A stretch of 6,716 bases of DNA from positions 1 through 6,716 of the forward strand of contig CALHAQ010000088.1 in NCBI GenBank assembly GCA_937931775.1, read 5' to 3'. How positions within the stretch are numbered: the first letter of the stretch is position 1; each line of letters opens with the position of its first letter. Below are positions 6,181 through 6,716 of the stretch, one piece after another. This stretch comes from an uncultured Candidatus Altimarinota bacterium. Its GTDB lineage: Bacteria > Patescibacteriota > Gracilibacteria > BD1-5 > UBA6164. The position numbers and the translations under genes were made by a program. Under the pieces are notes generated by a model. It searched no databases. It was not told where the DNA came from and saw only the letters and a list, made by a program, of their open reading frames with translations.

Positions 6181-6716
6181 ATGCAATTTCGAAATTTCAG
6201 AGCCTTTACCCTCGTAGAACTTATAGTCGTAATAACCATAGTAGCAATTCTCTCTACGGTAGGATTTGTCTCATATAGCTGATACCTTACCTGAGCCAGA
6301 GACTCCAATAGAATCAGCCAGATGATAAAACTCTCAGACTCCCTGCAAGTATACTCAGCTACGAAGACGCTTCCACTTCCAGATGACTATGTTGAAGTAA
6401 ATGCTTCATGAACGCTTATAGCCTACCAGTGAGATGCCTGAGTAGATGTCCTAGAAACTATAGACTTTACGAATGGATGAAAAGATCCAAAGAATGATGA
6501 CTACTTCACCTACTACCTTACAAAAGATAGAAAGAGTCTCCAACTCATGGCTATGATGGAAGAAGAAGGATCAGTAGCACAAAACTCGAACACTCCAAAT
6601 ACTAACAATTTAATAAACACGAATCAAGCAAACGCTACAGACTATACAGACAGATACCCTAAGGTGTATGGAAGAAAACTCTGAATCCTGACACAAACTA
6701 CAACGAATACTCCTAT
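6181..6716 (+). CDS. Type IV pilin-like protein, N-terminal 178 residues (3' end outside window)
   Basis: A prepilin-type protein, processed by prepilin peptidase and assembled into a type IV pilus or pseudopilus. Seen: a short basic leader (MQFRNFRA), then FTLVELIVVITIVAIL (9-24) with the conserved glutamate at mature position 5 (residue 13) and a hydrophobic helix to about residue 30. Next is GYLTGARDSNRISQM (34-48), the amphipathic continuation of the N-terminal helix, then a globular part with DPKNDDYFTYYLTKD (102-116), similar to pilins I recall from UGA-Gly CPR genomes. The residue before the predicted cleavage site is Ala8, not the usual Gly. The stretch 131-157 is rich in Asn and Thr. 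Seven UGA codons read as Gly. Codons ending in C (GCC, CTC, TAC, ACC) are more frequent than in neighbouring genes. No Shine-Dalgarno site is seen. Confidence 0.88.

Noticed and set aside
1..6716. Pseudogene or frameshift decay as an explanation for the many in-frame TGA codons
   Set aside because: Only TGA interrupts the frames, never TAA or TAG, and TGA falls on conserved glycines. Recoding explains this; decay does not.
1..6716. UGA = Trp (mycoplasma-type code)
   Set aside because: Trp would sit at invariant glycines in PurA, GuaB, RibE and the HxGH motif, and TGG is used for Trp in the same genes.

Overview
This window reads as bacterial DNA from a lineage that translates UGA as glycine (genetic code 25). 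That code is established for Candidatus Gracilibacteria (BD1-5/GN02) and Absconditabacteria (SR1) of the Patescibacteria/CPR. With the standard code every gene here is broken. With UGA = Gly eight coding regions open fully, containing about 78 in-frame UGA codons by my count. Many of these fall on glycines that are invariant in their families: WGDEGKGK of PurA, HxGH of the nucleotidyltransferase, the glycine-glycine of IMP dehydrogenase and the hairpin glycine of an HhH domain. Tryptophan is still TGG, which excludes the mycoplasma code. The DNA is AT-rich, intergenic gaps are short, and clear Shine-Dalgarno sites are absent. I cannot separate Gracilibacteria from Absconditabacteria on this sequence alone.

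Layout. (1) 1-2552, minus strand: purA (adenylosuccinate synthetase, divergent and long) followed by guaB (IMP dehydrogenase, cut by the window edge). Together these are the two enzymes that commit IMP to AMP or GMP. purA has a good sigma-70-type promoter and guaB has a second promoter in the 56-bp gap. (2) 2569-3541, minus strand: a secreted, cysteine-containing protein of unknown function, with its own promoter (possibly giving a leaderless mRNA) and a hairpin terminator. (3) 3557-4768, plus strand: two envelope-linked genes, a membrane-anchored protein with a C-terminal peptidoglycan-binding-like domain and a membrane-anchored helix-hairpin-helix protein. They end at a palindromic terminator shared with the convergent flavin operon. 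(4) 4751-6098, minus strand: ribE (riboflavin synthase) and, 2 nt later, a fused riboflavin kinase plus RibL-type nucleotidyltransferase. This gives a compact lumazine to riboflavin to FMN to FAD cassette. (5) 6181-6716, plus strand: the start of a type IV pilin-like protein.

The most notable item is the flavin fusion, whose domain order (kinase first, nucleotidyltransferase second) is the reverse of bacterial RibF and whose second domain resembles archaeal RibL. The PurA-like protein keeps the catalytic N-terminal motifs but has lost several signature loops of the family. I saw no tRNA, rRNA, CRISPR array, insertion sequence or integrase. No stretch longer than about 110 bp lacks a gene.
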